The translations under genes and the position numbers were made by a program. DNA of 64,000 nucleotides from assembly GCA_024663395.1 (NCBI GenBank), contig JANFAH010000002.1, positions 3,906,001-3,970,000 on the forward strand. The letters run 5' to 3'. The notes below the pieces were generated by a model. It was not told where the DNA came from. It did not search any database and was given only the letters and a program-made list of their open reading frames with translations. Shown piece by piece: positions 1 to 11,568 of the stretch. This stretch comes from Pisolithus tinctorius. Lineage: Eukaryota; Basidiomycota; Agaricomycetes; Boletales; Pisolithaceae. Positions within the stretch are counted from its first letter, which is position 1. Each line of letters opens with the position of its first letter.

Positions 1-369
1 CCCACGCAAGGGAATAGCGCTGCGTCATCAGTCGCTAAGTCCAACAGTCCAAAACCTTCGATATCTCATGTTACCCTCTGACCCCCGACTGGACTCTGGA
101 CCAGCCTTGGACCAGTAAAGACCTGGACTTAACAGAATGTAGTGGAATAATAGTAGATTCATGATGATATGCTCAGTCACATGATTATGCCAGTATAAGC
201 AGTATAAGTGGAATCACCTTGTTTACAAGGTCACTCCACCCCAAAAATGAGATGCTTTTTCCGACATCCGCGCATTTCCCCCCAATTCCACTCCGCACAG
301 CAAATGCCCTGCTGCAGTGCGTGAATCATGTGAGGTCTACATCTCAGGATGAACAACTAGGCTCCAATC
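1..369. other. Noncoding left edge
   Basis: No coding sequence is supported here. The stretch lies downstream of the C-terminal end of the minus-strand Helitron helicase, so the 3' terminus of that element may lie inside it. It contains two direct copies of CAGTATAAG followed by an imperfect hairpin (separate entry). I looked for a Helitron-type CTRR end just beyond the hairpin on the minus strand and did not find a convincing one. Confidence 0.4.
191..239. repeat. Direct repeat plus 14-bp-stem hairpin
   Basis: CAGTATAAG occurs twice in tandem (191-199 and 200-208). It abuts an inverted repeat at 208-239, where GTGGAATCACCTTG pairs with CAAGGTCACTCCAC across a TTTA loop at 12 of 14 positions. 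A hairpin close to the end of a Helitron is expected at its 3' terminus, but the diagnostic CTRR end is not seen. The assignment to the Helitron is inference. Confidence 0.5.
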
Positions 370-2380
370 ATCTGTAGTCACGTGAACTCGACCAATCTGT
401 ATCTGCTATTAGTTTCCAAATGTCTGTATACTGCTGCTGAGCTCTTTGTCGATTCCCACCATTGCCTCGTGTCCTCATCCATTTTCTGCAAGCGTTCATC
501 CTCCTTCTGTAAGTGTTTGCTGGGGTGTTGCATGAACAGTCGCTTGTCGAAGTCTCTTAAAAGGCAGATTGTGTCCTGGCCTCAGCTATGTGACAATGCC
601 ACATATGCGTTAAATGGTGTCAGCTGCCCAGCAGGTGGCATGCCGATGTCAACGATGCAGTGTTCTAGAGTCTGCGCTTGTGCGCAATAATCTGTAAAAG
701 CATAGGCAGGTGTTATTGGCAACTGCAATCAGGATATTGTTGATCAGTTGCCAATTCCTGTTGTGATGGTGAATGTTCTACAGATAGGCATCACCGGCAG
801 TACCCCTGCATGCAATCATGGTAGAGTCTTGGCTTTGGTATGCTTCATCTCCACGAGCACATACAAAGGTGGGTATTGCAGTTGAATCCTATTGTTCACA
901 GCGCTATTGGCACACTCCCTTGGGTCAAGCACGATATCAACCATGTGGCCTCGTGTGCCATTTGCCATGTTGATATCAGTTGCGACGTTGAATGTGACCA
1001 TCACATCCATGCCAATGGCAATGTCCACCTTGTCTGACAGTCCTCCATGCTCAAGTTGATTGCATCCCCATCCACTTTTTGGTTTGGCAGCAACTGCGAA
1101 TTTCTCTGGCAAGGTGAGTGCCCAACCTCCTATGGTGTCCAGAGCAGGACAGCTGACGAGTGATATACCATCCATGTTCACTCGTTCCTTCACTGTCATC
1201 AAATTCCACTCCATCTGCACGGCATGACATGGTGTCACTAACACTGCATCTTTCCAAGGCGATGAACTGAAGTCAGTTGGTGGACATGCTGCACTTTCCA
1301 ACACAAGGCCCTGAAGCATGTTTATATCACATTCAGTGCAGCTGCCATGGCGTATGTGATGCAGGAGATCACACCACTCGGCATTGGTGACTCTAACCTG
1401 AGTCTTCAGGTGCATGACAACATCAAACTGTTCGTAAATATGTTGACCCACGAGTTCCTCATGCATATCCTTTTCCACTTGACATGGCCAAAATAATGGC
1501 GTGGACACTTTGGTGGCCACTGGCAGGAATTGATGAAAGTCTCCTACCAGAATAACATTCACCCCCCTGAACAGATGGTCTGTTGACATGGCATCTGTGC
1601 CTGTTCGCACATGACATATGATGTTGGACACCTTGGCCAACAAAGCTCGAGAGACCATCAACATTTTGTCAATGATAAGATAGCTTTTGTCTTGCCAGTA
1701 TTCCTCTAGTCTTTTCATCGTTTGAGCTGATTGTTTACCACCATTCAGTGGTATCATGCCTGTCACCCTGACATCAGCCTCGGCATCCATCGCTGTGAGT
1801 AACCATACATATGTTGTGCAATGTCTTCCCATCGATCACTGAGGCAGCGATGCCTGTGTACACCGCTTTCACAAGCATCCCTTGTATACCCTGACGAACA
1901 AAATTCTCTGTGATGGTTTGAATTGTCCTCAATTTCCTGACACCACCTTCCCCGGGTATGATCATATGCAATTGATCTGGACACCTTCCCGTGACAAACT
2001 GCTGTAAGTGCCAATCGATAATGTCATAGGCTCGCCGTTGATCATCTAACAAATCCTTGACGTTGTTAGGCTCGAGTGACAGTTCCACAGTGGCGAGTTG
2101 TGCAAGCATATAGGCACCTCCTACTTGGGGGCCTGTCACGCTGTCATTATCCACCACGTTGCCATGATCCATATCCTGCTCAGCCTGCTCCGACATCTCC
2201 ATCATGCTACCAGGTACACAGTCCAACATGGCTCGCATTGTGACCATCCAATGTTCCAGTTGAGGTACATCCTCTCCCATAGCCACTCGACAGGAATAAT
2301 TCATTGATGGCTGCATCATGCCACTTGCTGTGAACACCCCATACTGCAGCGCTATGGCGATAGCCTGCTTAGCATGTGCC
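370..2380 (-). pseudogene. PIF1-type helicase domain of Helitron H1
   Basis: This would be the 5'-to-3' DNA helicase that unwinds the Helitron during rolling-circle transposition. Recognisable blocks include IIPGEGG, TIQTITENF, LFRGVNVILVGDFHQFLPV and, towards the C terminus, LTPFNAYVALSHS followed by LLRDFDKRLF. The Walker A motif reads GEGGVRKL where GEGGVGKS is usual, so the glycine before the lysine and the final Ser are lost. Walker B reads IIDK instead of IIDE. The C-terminal part has several in-frame stops, including TGA at 582-584 where an Arg codon is expected. Length and order fit the family, but catalytic residues are gone. It is the downstream half of the H1 reading frame. Confidence 0.85.
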
Positions 2381-2385
2381 TGCTC

Positions 2386-3800
2386 TCAAGCAGAAAGTTG
2401 ATTGCGTTTGAAAGTGGCAAGATCGGTCTCTGAGAGACTTGCTGTCCAGTCCTCAGTTTCTGATCTGTCCTCAAAGGAATCATCGACAATGTCTGCAAGT
2501 TGATGATCTCCTACCAGCAAGTGGTGTTGTTGTGCTTTGCCTGGTATTGAAGCTGTTTTGCTGGCTGTTTTCGAGTCATAATAGTATTGCAGGCCGGCCA
2601 ACACATGTGTCTCCCATGGTGTATTGGAGGCCTCCAAACGTTCAAAGGCCTCACTCCATCCCTTGTCGCTGCTCTTCAGACTGGCTCCTATTCGCCATGG
2701 CTTTAACAAGGCCAACATACACATGCAGTAGAAATCGTAAGTGCTGCTGTCATCGTGGCAGGGCAGCCATGGCCCAACTATTTGGGGCAGGGTATTATGT
2801 CCTTTGGCTCAACAAACACAGCGGTGTGACTGTGCCTTGGGGTGATCATCATGGTAAGGTGTGTGCTTGTGTGCAGGCCATCCCTTGGTAGGAGATGTTC
2901 GCTGATTGCAGTTCACATCTGTTGCAGTGTATTGTTCCTCCCATGTATCGCACACAAATGCAAGAAGCAATAGATTGTCCAATTCTGCACCGCATTGGAG
3001 ATAGTCCTGCATTTGGGTGCATGTGTATAGCTCCCCTCGCCGACTGCACAGTAACGTGACAACATCATTGTTGTCATCACCATTTGAGCAGATGTCGTCG
3101 TGACCTGTTAAGGGGTATGAGTACCTGCTTACACACATATGCCAGTATGCATTCCATCATGCCACACTGGTGACAGTTTTGCTGACCTATCTGTGGATGC
3201 CTTCAAGAACTTGGGATACAACTCTTTTATTGTGCTGAATAATGGCCCTGTGTACAAAGCCACATAATTGTGTGATGTAAAGGTGTCACCATAACCCATG
3301 AGGTATGACATGACCTGTGGTCCTGACAATTCAGCTTCACGGTTGATCACATTGATACAGCGGTATATCAACAGGTGGTTGCATTCGCACACGTCATCGT
3401 ACTTTGGGTTATTTATATGATAGGGCAGTGCTGATGCCATTAATGCAGAAAGGTTGTGACTTTTCTTCTGTTTTTTGGTGGCATATGCTGTGATATAGAA
3501 CGCGACGTCTTTGGTGTCCACACCATTGGTGTTGATTTTGAGGTCATTGTTGCACCACATCATTGTCAGCAAGGCCGGGCAGTATGCATTTATATACCCA
3601 TGCATCCGCTGTGGACCCCAGTTCCCTCGCTTGTCCACGTAGTCATCACCACTCAGTGGCCAAGGTGCTCTTTGTTTGCAAACCAGTCCATCGCGTGTGA
3701 CACGAAGACATGTCGCTCTGGAGCATGTATGAAGTTGCTGGGACCTAACCAATTGTCGCTCAATCTCATGGGTGCCCTGTCGCCACCCTGTGGTACATGG
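2386..3800 (-). pseudogene. Helitron H1 segment between Rep and helicase, with two-tyrosine motif
   Basis: This region connects Rep to the helicase. It contains KINTNGVDTKDVAFYITAY followed by ATKKQ. The two tyrosines four residues apart (about 3460-3500) fit the pair used by Helitron Rep proteins for strand cleavage and transfer. Downstream blocks HNLSALMA, LSGPQVMSYLMGYGDTF and TLLCSRRGELYTCTQMQDYL are also present, diverged, in fragment H3 at 9500-10920. The reading frame is interrupted between 3129 and 2724, so no continuous protein is predicted. The tyrosine role is inferred from the family; only the residues are seen. Confidence 0.8.
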
Positions 3801-3833
3801 ATCATGCGGTTGTGAATATGTGAGCTGAGGTGC

Positions 3834-4991
3834 TCAGGGCATTGTTTTCAGATCGTCTTCCATCAGGTTGTCGAGATGCGTGTGGATATTTGTGCAAATA
3901 TAGTTATGGATGGTATCCTGGAAAGACTCTTGTTGCAACAATGCCTGCATTTTGTTAGCGTTCGGAGTGTTCACGAGCCACAAGAGCATATGGATGTGAA
4001 GTGTTCCCCTCCCCTGTGCCTCCACCACCCCAAAATAACCTGCCACCCATCTGAGCACGCCCACCTGGCTGTGGACCTTATTGCCCATGTTCTGGATTCC
4101 GAAGAGGGTCTCTAAAACGGTGTGTATGATAAAATGAAAGTATCGAGCTGCTGCATAAGGATTCACAGCGATGTTTTCTGCATGTCGGTTGCTATCAGGG
4201 CTGAGGTGCACGTTGAAATCATTCAAATCTATGTTATCACCTGCAAAAACCTGTGTGATAGGGTCATGGATGTCAACAGGATTTATAGTCAACCAAAGTG
4301 AGGGCCCTCCAAGCATTAGACAGGTACCCCAGATCATGCTGTGATAGCTGGCCCATGTGTTATCTGAGCTGATCACACGTCCATTTGCCACCGTGACATG
4401 ATGATGCAGGGCCCACACTCGAGCATTACTGATCAGCTCATGCCGTGCCTCCTCTGCCACTGCCTGCTTTAGATCAGCCACTCTGATAGACGACGAGGCA
4501 AGCATATCGCATTCAAAGTCCTTCCACCTCATTTGAAGACACATGGATCGCATGGTCTCTTGCTTTTGCATAAGAGTGAAGACCACAAATGGAAATGAAT
4601 GGTGTGTGGTGAATTGATGGTCATGATACTGCATTGCCCATTTACAATGTTCTCACAGACTAAGATTCACTGGATGTTTGGCCTTGATAGCACCCCTGCT
4701 GTAGGGAAACAGCACTGGGAATGCTGTGCTGAGAGGATTGCACATCGTGTGGGACTGTGTTGATGGGGGGAAGTCATTGATTGGGGTATTGCCATGGCGC
4801 ATGACATATCCTCCTTCCTGGGTGTTATCATTGAAATTGGCAAGTGCCTGGGCCATCAACTCAGATGTGGGCACCCTGGTCAGCTCGACATCCGCCACTC
4901 CGAGGACATGTAACGGGGTAACATCTCCATTATCTGTCTCATACAGATGACATCGCTGTTTGCTTCGCATGTTTCCCTGACGTACCTTCAC
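3834..4991 (-). pseudogene. HUH-type Rep endonuclease domain of Helitron H1
   Basis: This would be the replication-initiator-like endonuclease that nicks the Helitron ends. The domain contains GRGTLHIHMLLW, whose His-hydrophobic-His triad is the metal-binding HUH motif. Preceding blocks are LHVLGVADVELTRVPTSELM and NPYAAARYFHFIIHTVLETL. A single TGA at 4653-4655 splits the frame; the same position in H2 reads SLREHCKW, so an Arg codon became a stop. Apart from that stop the domain reads well and the metal ligands are intact. It follows the DUF6570-like exon after a probable intron near 4947-5010. Confidence 0.85.
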
Positions 4992-5519
4992 TCACAGGAG
5001 CACCGTTGGCATCACCATCCTCTGTACTTTGTTCGCTGTCCTCACCCACCATTGGTACGTCATTCTCTGTGTCTATTTCAGCTGTAGAACATATGTCATG
5101 CCCGTTTCCGATGAGGTCATTAAATGCTGACGTCTTACCATCGTGCACCATGTAGTCGGTCATCATGTACCCCTCTCTCTCCCTAACTGCTGCCTCCTCG
5201 CTATCTTGATATCGGATCATCGCCTTGATTTCTGAAGGTATGCCATCCTCTGGCAGAGTCATGACACGGTCATGGGATACGGTGACGTTGCTATAGTTCT
5301 CATTGTTTGCTTGCAGCCATTTCAGCGCCTTGAATACTACATCCTGTCGGACTCGAAACGTGCAAGATAGCCAATCTGTAGGCAAGTGCTTTGTCCCCAC
5401 CAATGTGATTGCCAAGACACTGCTCAACGTCTGGACGGTCTGCAGCATCAATCTCCCTTCGATCATATCCACAACAGCAGTGACGTTAACTTCATACAGT
5501 GTCACAAACAGGGCCATCT
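4939..5519 (-). pseudogene. DUF6570-like domain of Helitron H1, N-terminal end lost
   Basis: The block from VTLYEVNVTAVVDMIEG to TFRVRQDVVFKALKWLQ matches the homologous part of H2 (about 8600-8800), and such domains lie upstream of Rep in fungal Helitrons. Function is unknown. The downstream end contains a donor-like GTGAGT and an acceptor-like GACAG about 60 nt apart; removing that piece joins the frame to the Rep exon. The upstream end starts abruptly near 5519, where gene Y sequence begins. The domain name is from memory. Confidence 0.7.
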
Positions 5520-5539
5520 GTCAGGACAAGATGCTGCAC

Positions 5540-6218
5540 ACAAGAAAATACATACACCAATAAGACACGCAAGATATCTTGGAGGTCATCCTCCACACGA
5601 ATGTGTAAAGGGGTCATGTGACTCACGCACACACAGACGAAGACGTACGAGGCATCCACATGCTGAGCCTGATGACGGGCTAAATCGAAGAACACGATAT
5701 AAATGCAGTGCTCGACCTCCATGCGACTTGTGGTGATCTCAACATCGGCAGCAAAGAGGTACTGAGTCCCAGAGATTCTGATGTCGTCGTTGCCAAAGAC
5801 ATGAAGATCCAAACAGTGTGGGCCAGACCTGGGGCCAAACAAGAAGCCCCATACCTGATAATGTATACCATTGTCAGGGGCAGGCGACAGAGAGGACATG
5901 ACGCTGTGATGCCGATGTCAACAACGAATGTAATGCAAGCCCGCGATGCTGAGAGACCCACCTGTAGATGACAGAAAAAACAGGCAGTGGGCGATGGGTG
6001 CGTAGATGCAGCTGGTAGAGGTGAACCCTGCAATAGGAGCTCTCCTCGAGATCATGGTGGGGGTCCCCCTCAAGAGACGCTGCTGGGCACTTGTCGTGGA
6101 CGTCATCGATCATCCATCGCAATGGTAAGCCAGCTGCCACGTATTTCAGATAATCAGATTTAGTAGCATACCACAGATGGGGAGTACTCTCACTATCACT
6201 GACACAAAGCATCATCAC
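5540..6218 (-). pseudogene. Gene Y, copy A (unrecognised, Helitron-linked)
   Basis: Two blocks resemble copy B (13.7-15.2 kb). The first runs LWYATKSDYLKYVAAGLPLRW and ends at a donor-like GTGGGT. The second starts at MSSLSPAPDNGIHYQVWGFL and continues through LFAADVEITT and HIRVEDDLQDILRVLL. I do not recognise the family. Copy B conserves the second block (VWGFLFSW, LFAADVEVKT, NIRTEDDLQDILRVLL), so it is real coding sequence that has been under constraint. After ILRVLL a donor-like GTATGT follows, and within 40 nt the sequence becomes Helitron H1. Gene Y may be the 3' half of the same gene as X, since the order X then Y is the same in both copies. Confidence 0.55.
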
Positions 6219-6510
6219 GTGCGCATCACCGCTCTCGCCATGCTAGAGCGACCTCGGAAAACCCACCCACATTATGTAACCCATGTGAAGATCTGCCACA
6301 GCAGCCCAGGCAGTCTACAGGCGCAAAGCTAATGGCCACCAACATAACATAGCCCCTCACGCCAGTGGATGACTCTAAGAGAAAAGCACCTTTGCCATGG
6401 AACACCAAAGCTTACATATGGAAGCTACTTCTATGGTAGATAACACCGTAGATAAACAAGCCCCCCTCGCCACCTTGCTTTTTATAACTGGAAGGCATAC
6501 CACATAGTGG

Positions 6511-7592
6511 TCAGATCTGCACCATGCATAACAGTGAGAGGCATACTAAACATGCTTTCTTGTTTGCAGTAGTTGACATGTCATATCCGAGACCGCTGCG
6601 TTTGAGTGGATTGCATGGTGCCAGGAGTGGCGCATGCAGGACGCGGATCTCACGGGCAGCAGTGATGAATATGGACTTCTTATCACCTTTGATGGAGTAG
6701 TGAAAAAGAGCGAAATGGACTTGAACGATCGCACTGCACAACATGTGATGATAGTCGACAGGGTGAATGGCGACGCCATTGGCATCAAATGCCAGCAGAG
6801 GTGACACATAGTGTGTCAAAGCAGCGCGTTCGAGAGCCTCTTTGAGGTGATTCTGCACAGGCCATGCCGCAGTTGCATTTTCTGTGAGACGCTCATGAGA
6901 GGCAGCAAACACAGGAGCGGAAGGAGAGACAAACCATTGTGGGCGATGGTGTCAGTGTTGTCACCATCATCTTTTTTCTATAAACACGAAGATTAGAGGA
7001 GCAGGCTCCCAGGAGAGACAGCTAGCAGACGTACTGCGAACAAGGCATGGGACAAGCAAACGCATGGCAGACCATGGCTTTCATGGACACACAAGACTAA
7101 AGTCTCTCCCTTTTTCAGCGCAATGATTTTCTCCAAAGCCCTGATGTTGGATATGATCAACGGGAAGTCATCCTTGGTTGAGCCATATACTGCATCATGT
7201 TGAACGGCAACCAGGTTGCACGTCAACTTCGTGTCGACAAAGTCGCAGCTGAAAGCATTCTTGGGCAAGTATCTGCCCTCAGCTCCAATAAAGAAACCTT
7301 GATGATCAATTTCAAAGACACCACTGAGAACCAACTCTGAGACATCGTCAACCTCGCCTTTCAGAATAGTGACATCGCTGGTTGCCCCTCCAAAGAAAAA
7401 TTCAGCCCGCGCAGCCAAATTGGGAGTCACTGTGTAGACAGCCACTGCACTCTCCTTCAACTTCTCTACCATGCTGGAGCATTTTGGTGCTGCATCGGAA
7501 ACCAAATCCAAGCCAGACTCATCTGCCAGTCCAGAGACGGAGGCATTGATGGAAGCGATTGACGTGAGGTTGGAGTCATCAGATGCAGACAT
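6511..7592 (-). CDS. Gene X, copy A (unrecognised, divergent partner of Helitron H2)
   Basis: Exon 1 (about 7592-7040) encodes a protein with NLAARAEFFFGGATSDVTIL, VLSGVFEIDHQGFF and SHALFA, ending at a GTACGT donor. A TTTATAG acceptor precedes the next part (about 6980-6511), with THYVSPLLAFDANGVAIHPV and VQVHFALFHYSIKGDKKSIF. Copy B at 12480-13564 has the same blocks in the same order. No known domain, signal peptide or membrane segment was recognised. A frameshift in exon 2 near 6930 is suspected, because the frame used downstream differs from the frame after the acceptor. The start is 164 bp from, and divergent to, the H2 start at 7756, as in copy B with H4. The function is unknown. Confidence 0.6.
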
Positions 7593-7755
7593 TGATGGAG
7601 ATGGAGGCGGTGGGCAAGGAGTGTTTGGCCCCCCAGAATCAGAGACGACCCTTTAATACCCAGCGTTTAGGGGCAGGCATCAATCAGGTAGCATAATAAG
7701 GAGGGAGGGATGTTACATTACCCAAAATGAGATCAAGATTCAACTGTGACCGAAC
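7593..7755. promoter_or_regulatory. Shared divergent intergenic region, Helitron H2 / gene X copy A
   Basis: This 163-bp gap separates the divergent starts of gene X (7592, minus) and Helitron H2 (7756, plus). On the minus strand it contains CCCCTAAACGCTGGG followed by TATTAAAGGG and GATTCTGG. The corresponding gap at 12297-12476 has CCCCTATTCCCTGGG, CTTTAAATG and GATTCTAG in the same order, so the spacer itself is conserved. A bidirectional promoter with TTAAA-type TATA elements is inferred. Confidence 0.5.
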
Positions 7756-9497
7756 ATGGCCAAGCTGTGGGGAGTGTTAACACATCAAGAAGTATATGAA
7801 TGTCTACCAGCAGGCACGCTACCCAAAAGTCTACGAACTTGGGTGCAACTGGGACCCGCTATCCATCAGTTGCCTGAAGAAGTTATGGAAGTGATAGCAG
7901 GGGCAGCTGCCACCAAGCAGCAAGCCATGCAGGAGTGTAAATGTCAAGCCAAAGAAAGGCATCAAGAGCGATGGCGTAGCAAACAGCGTGCAAAGAGAGA
8001 ATCGTGCAGTGTGGATGGAAGCGACGGTGAAGGGGATGACGATGATGGTGACACCTCTGCCGAGTACATGCGATTGCCTACGGACGAGTAGCGGCAGGCC
8101 TGCATCACAGCATTCATAGATGCCACCAATAATGACGCTGTTGCATTGGCAGTTTGTGTGGTATGCACGTGGGAGTTACTCCAGAAAGAAGGTAAGCCAT
8201 ATGCTGAGACATGCACAAATGCTGCTTACAGGCAGCCAGGCGATGTTCACCTCATTAAAGACATACCCAACGTTCAATGCCATCTGAGTCCGCTGAAAGC
8301 TCATGTGGCACAGAAACTCTGGCAGGGACTTGTCATCAAAAGCACACATTTACAACCTGATGGCAGGGGCTGGGTGTGCAAGGATTGTCATCGAGCAATG
8401 CATGCAGACCACATGCCAAAATATGCACTCAATAACAACATGTGGATAGGCGACGTACCCCTTGCATTGCAGAAACTCAACTTCGTGGAGACATTGTTAG
8501 TAGCACGGCACTACCCTCAGTGTTACATCTTCAAGTTATATCCAAGGGATGGAGGTCGGTCACAAAATCCGCGGCACCTTCAATGGGCCATGGCAGGGAA
8601 TGTGACATTATATGAGATCAACACCCCAGCTGTAGTGGACATGCTCGAAGGCACATTGATGCCACAGACAGTGCAGACCTTGAGTAGTGTTCTGGCGATC
8701 ACATTTATCAGAACAAAACATCTCCTGACAGATTGGCTATTGCATACCTTTCGAGTGTGGCGGGATATCGTGTACAAAGCCCTGAAATGGTTGCAAGAAA
8801 ACAACGTGAACTACAAGGACATTAAGATATGTCATGAACGTATGGACACACTTCCAAAAGATGGCATACCTGGGGAAATAGAGGCAATGATTCGCTATCA
8901 GGAGAGCGATGACACAGCTGTTCAGGAAAGAGAGGGTTACACCATGAACGAGCAGGTGGAGGACGAAGGTGAACCGCTGGATGTCATTAATGTCATCAGA
9001 ATCAAAACTGAGTTGAGACTTTGCACAGAAATGGACATACCTGAAGATGTAGCAACAACACCAGACGAGAGCAAATGTCCAAGACAAGATGCTACATCTT
9101 CTATCCTGTGATTAGAATAACTTCAATGAACGAATGCTTCACAGATGATGGGGATGTGTTGCCATTGCATGTGCTTGGAGTGGCAGATGTCGATCAGACC
9201 AAGGTCTCCACCACGGAGTTGATGGCCCAAGCATTAGCCAATCTCAACGATGAGACACAAGAGGGAGGGTATGTCGTGTGCCATGGCATCATGCCAATTG
9301 GAGATTTTACAACCCCTCTGAACACTGCCACTACATGGAACCCTCTTGGAGCTGCATTCCCCATGCTCTTCCCATATGGGACGGGTGCTATCGAGGCAGA
9401 CTGCCCCATGAAAGTCAGTCTACGGGAACATTGTAAATGGGCCCTGCAGTATCACGATCGACGATTCGCCACACACCACGAGGCAGTAACAATATGA
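7756..9497 (+). pseudogene. Helitron H2: N-terminal part, DUF6570-like domain, start of Rep
   Basis: The reading frame starts with MAKLWGVLTHQEVYECLPAG, the N-terminal part missing from H1. An in-frame TAG at 8089-8091 interrupts it; the frame then continues unchanged with RQACITAFIDATNND, and H4 has Gln at the same place. A Cys-rich block (CVVCTW, CKDC) precedes the DUF6570-like domain. Near 9090 the frame shifts, where H1 has a probable intron, and then enters Rep (LHVLGVADVDQTKV). Homology stops at FATHHEA near 9490, before the HUH motif. The next segment (H3) is inverted, so this copy cannot make a full transposase. Confidence 0.8.
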
Positions 9498-9499
9498 CT

Positions 9500-10920
9500 C
9501 TGCTGACTGTGTTGCGCCTTTAGCACTGAAGATTCCACACTGCTGTGCTATGGCAATAGCTTCTTTAGTGTGCACCTGTTCTCGAGGAGATAGTTGGTCA
9601 CGTTTGAACATTGTCAGATCCGCCTCCGACAGAGTTGCTGTCCAGTCATTGGACCCCATCGCGTGCTTGGATGCATCCTCGAGAGGCTCTGCCATTTGAC
9701 GATCTCATATGGGGGGCATGTGTTGTGGCATCTTGCCCTCAATTGTTGCCTTCTCACACGTGGTTTTCGAATCATAGTAGTATTGCAAACCAGCCAAGAC
9801 ATGCCTCACCCATGGAGTAGTTGACGCCTCCATGTGATCAAAGGCAGCTGACCATTCCTTGCCATCGCTCTTCAAATCCCATGCTGATCACCATGGCTTC
9901 AACAAGGCCAAGGTACAAGCACAGTAAAAATCATATGTCCTGCTGTCATCCTGACATGGCAGCCATGGCCCAAGAATTTGTGGCAGCGTATTATGTCCTT
10001 TGGCCTGGCAAACTTGTTGATGCATTTTGGCTTTTGGGTGCTTGTCTTGGTATGTAGAGCGCATGTGTGGCAGTCGTCCCCTCGTGGCTGATGTTCGAGC
10101 TGTCACCTTGGCATCGGGTGTGTATTGTTCCTCCCACGTATCACAGACAAATGACAAAAGCAACAGATCCTCCAATTCCCGGCTGCGCTGTAGATAGTCC
10201 TGCATTTGTGTGCAGGTGTACAACTCCCCTCTTCGACTGCAAAGTAATGTAACGATGTCGTTATTGTCATCACCGTCGGTGTGTTCGATCTCTTGACTCG
10301 CGGAATGGTAGGCATACCTGACCATTAACGTAGTGGGTCAACACTGCTGCTCATGCTGACCCCGTGAACAAAATCCTCACCTCTCTGTCGCATGGCCACA
10401 CAATTCGGGAAACATCTGTTTCGCCATACTAAATAATGGGCCTGTGTACAATGGCGCATAATTGTGGGATGTGAATGTATCACCATATCCCATCAGGTAA
10501 GACATTACTTGTGGACCTGATAGTTCTGCTTCCTGGTTGATGACATTGATACACTGATATAGCAACAGGTGGTTCCGTTCGTGCACATCATTGTATTTCA
10601 GATTGTCTATATGGTATGGCAGGGCGGTGGCCATCAACGCTGAAAGGTTGTGACTTTTTTTCTGTTTTTTTGTGGCATAGGCTGTGATATAACATGCCAC
10701 ATCTTTGGTATCCACGCCGTTGGTGTTGATTTTTAGATCGTTGTTGCACCACAAGGTCGTAAGTAATGTTGGGCAGTATGCATTGATGTACCCATGTGTT
10801 CACCGAGGCCCCCAATTCCCGCGCTTGTCCACGAAGTCGACATCGCTCAGTGGCCATGGCACTCTTCTTTTGCATACTAGACCATCCCGCTGCATGCGCT
10901 CACCTATGCTCAGGTTATCT
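9500..10920 (-). pseudogene. Helitron H3: inverted fragment between Rep and helicase
   Basis: On the minus strand, from 10920 to 9500, the sequence matches H1 from before the two-tyrosine region to just before the helicase. Blocks include KINTNGVDTKDVACYITAY, LSGPQVMSYLMGYGDTF, TLLCSRRGELYTCTQMQDYL and DWTATLSEADLTMFKRDQLS. The frame is broken in several places. It abuts the plus-strand H2 fragment at about 9498, so together they look like one Helitron whose central part was flipped and whose remainder was lost. Helicase and HUH motifs are absent. Confidence 0.8.
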
Positions 10921-10924
10921 GATC

Positions 10925-11568
10925 ATGAACCAACGTGCTGTTGACATGGGACCATATGGCTCATCTTCGATACATTCTGTCGTATCGTTTGCCAATGGGT
11001 GGTGTGTGATCAATGTCATCGTGTCCTCCACTGTGGCTGCCATGTCACCTATTTTCGAATTTCACAGCACGGCAGTGATGAATTTCATTGCAGCTGATCA
11101 CATCTTCTGTGCATATCCAACACTCACACTCCATAAAATGTCGTTGGTTAATGCAGGCCCAATATACTTCGAGCCATTCAGGATGAAGACAATGTGCGCA
11201 CTTGAGAAATATGGGATATGTGGCTTTGTTTTGGTACCATGCCAGGAGGTCCATGGAGTTTCTGGCTTGTGTAGATTGATGCCTCGCTCGATGTCAGACC
11301 GCCATGGCCTATGGATTAGCACGAGGTGTTTGCGTTCTGTGTCAATGTCCCCTGCTATGCTTTTCGACTGCCTGGGGTTCATTGACTTGATGTGGCTGCT
11401 GGGTGGGTATCTCTGTGGGAGCTTGTATCCCTTTGTTCATGCACAATGTTTCCTGATCGAGGATGATTTGCAAGTGACATGTATCTGCTCACCGTCGTCT
11501 TATTTCTTATTTGAATCAGGCATGAGCTGCTGGGAGCTCAGTTCCTGGGGAGTGAAGAGCCTGAGTAG
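10925..11568 (+). pseudogene. F-box/nucleotidyltransferase-fold gene, copy 1, 3' part only
   Basis: This fragment matches the C-terminal half of the gene at 15519-16556: GPYGSSSIHSVVSFAN, STVAAMSPIFEFHST, HIFCAYPTLTLH, NAGPIYFEPF and LGFIDLMWLLGGYLCG. The final exon encodes HELLGAQFLGSEEPE and a stop at 11566-11568. It follows an intron whose donor reads CAAGTG where copy 2 has GTGAGT, so splicing may be lost. The 5' half with the F-box and nucleotidyltransferase motif is absent; the sequence starts where Helitron fragment H3 ends. Confidence 0.65.

Larger units (their letters stand above)
370..5519 (-). mobile_element. Helitron H1, decayed and 5'-truncated
   Basis: Read on the minus strand the order is a DUF6570-like domain, the HUH Rep domain, the two-tyrosine region, a linker, and a PIF1-type helicase. 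This is the usual order of autonomous fungal Helitron proteins. The N-terminal part present in H2 (7756-8580) is missing, and the element joins the 3' exon region of gene Y near 5519. Nonsense codons interrupt the frame (for example 4653-4655 and 582-584). The ATPase motifs are mutated, so the element is probably not autonomous. The 3' end is not precisely defined. Confidence 0.85.

Noticed and set aside
1..210. Helitron CTRR terminus
   Set aside because: CTAG occurs at 357-360, but it lies upstream of the hairpin on the minus strand and at the wrong distance; no convincing end was found.
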